From positions 1-6,979 of the forward strand of contig SKYG01000100.1 in assembly GCA_007128045.1 (NCBI GenBank): a stretch of 6,979 bases of DNA. Direction: 5' to 3'. The stretch comes from Bacteroidales bacterium (lineage in GTDB: Bacteria > Bacteroidota > Bacteroidia > Bacteroidales > UBA7960). The notes under the pieces were generated by a model that was given only the letters and a program-made list of their open reading frames with translations, did not search any database and had not been told where the DNA came from. The translations under genes and the position numbers were made by a program. Of this stretch, positions 6,821 to 6,979 are shown in pieces (positions within the stretch are counted from its first letter, which is position 1; each line of letters opens with the position of its first letter).

Positions 6821-6830
6821 TTAATTGCAT
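6792..6830 (-). other. 12-codon upstream ORF before the glycosidase start
   Basis: ATG at 6830-6828 opens MQLNKLLNNRGH, ending at TAA 6794-6792, 8 nt before the glycosidase ATG. It shares NKLLN with the start of the real protein (MDKLLNK) through the 13-bp repeat. It could be a leader peptide coupled to translation of the main gene, a scar of a partial duplication of the start, or chance; nothing shows that it is translated. Confidence 0.2.
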
Positions 6831-6979
6831 AAAGATCATGAGTTTCAATTTTCAATAAATACATGCCTGTATGATACAGCTACTTCATTTTATTTTAATT
6901 AGATACAAAGGACTTAAAGGTCCAACAAAGAGACTATAATAAAAGACCAAAGGATTTTTTTTCCTTAAACATTTTTAAG
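6831..6979 (-). promoter_or_regulatory. Upstream region of the glycosidase operon, promoter not resolved
   Basis: This AT-rich stretch should hold the promoter of the minus-strand operon, but no exact TAnnTTTG box is present. Three CAAAG motifs (6906-6910, 6926-6930, 6948-6952) read CTTTG on the coding strand at 20- and 22-bp spacing. The middle one lies in TCTCTTTG, one mismatch from the -7 consensus, though with a short spacer to the next TTTG. A GGAC/GTCC small hairpin lies at 6910-6923, and CTTAAA/TTTAAG (6964-6979) pair at the window edge. A regulator-dependent promoter is possible. No gene is seen. Confidence 0.3.

Noticed and set aside
6934..6972. A 12-codon minus-strand ORF (MFKEKKSFGLLL) near the right edge
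   Set aside because: It contains an A8 run and stops quickly, with no related sequence downstream; chance in AT-rich DNA is the simpler explanation.
6950..6979. Overlapping hairpins AAGGA/TCCTT and CTTAAA/TTTAAG next to a T8 run, considered as a terminator
   Set aside because: The T-run forms the loop and does not follow a stem, the stems are only 5-6 bp, and the right arm is at the window edge, so no termination direction can be supported.
1..6979. Searched by eye for CRISPR arrays, tRNA/rRNA, insertion-sequence ends, toxin-antitoxin pairs or phage genes
   Set aside because: No regularly spaced repeats, cloverleaf-like segments, transposase motifs or long terminal inverted repeats were seen.

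Overview
The window looks like a polysaccharide-utilisation region of a Bacteroidota (Bacteroidetes) chromosome. The evidence is low-GC DNA, matches to the Bacteroidota -7 promoter box (TAnnTTTG), the absence of clear Shine-Dalgarno sites, lipoprotein signal peptides followed by acidic export-type residues, and a set of secreted carbohydrate-active enzymes. No SusC/SusD pair, regulator, transposase, RNA gene or CRISPR array is visible, so only part of a locus is present. The genus cannot be told from this stretch.

Layout, left to right. (1) The left edge (1-83, minus) holds the first 27 codons of a gene whose product starts with a twin-arginine (Tat) signal; the body lies outside the window. 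(2) A 505-bp intergenic region (84-588) contains a good minus-strand promoter (283-312) for that gene, a predicted ~195-nt leader with mutually exclusive base pairings, and a -7 box (543-550) for the divergent esterase gene. (3) 589-1419 (plus) encodes an SGNH-type carbohydrate acetylesterase of the sialate O-acetylesterase/CE6-like superfamily. Its signal peptide looks like a lipoprotein signal that has lost its cysteine. (4) The 344-bp convergent gap (1420-1763) has a strong hairpin and, on the minus strand, what appears to be a frameshifted remnant of a protein C-terminus. (5) 4517-1764 (minus) encodes a full-length GH78 alpha-L-rhamnosidase lipoprotein with all the expected catalytic acids. 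(6) 6783-4648 (minus) encodes a 711-residue lipoprotein with a GH67/GH20-like N-terminal domain, a probable TIM barrel and a helical C-terminal domain. It is probably an exo-acting uronidase or related glycosidase of unassigned specificity. (7) 6784-6979 is AT-rich upstream DNA with a 12-codon upstream ORF and short repeats.

The two minus-strand glycosidase genes probably form one transcription unit, with the 711-aa protein gene first and GH78 second (70-130 nt gap). An acetylesterase, a rhamnosidase and a putative uronidase-like hydrolase together suggest processing of an acetylated, rhamnose- and perhaps uronic-acid-containing glycan, such as a pectic rhamnogalacturonan, ulvan or a microbial/algal exopolysaccharide. 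The substrate is an inference from gene content. I did not find a clearly new multi-gene system. The points most worth a second look are the unassigned 711-aa glycosidase, the candidate switch-like leader at the left, the missing lipidation cysteine in the esterase, and the gene remnant at 1565-1725.
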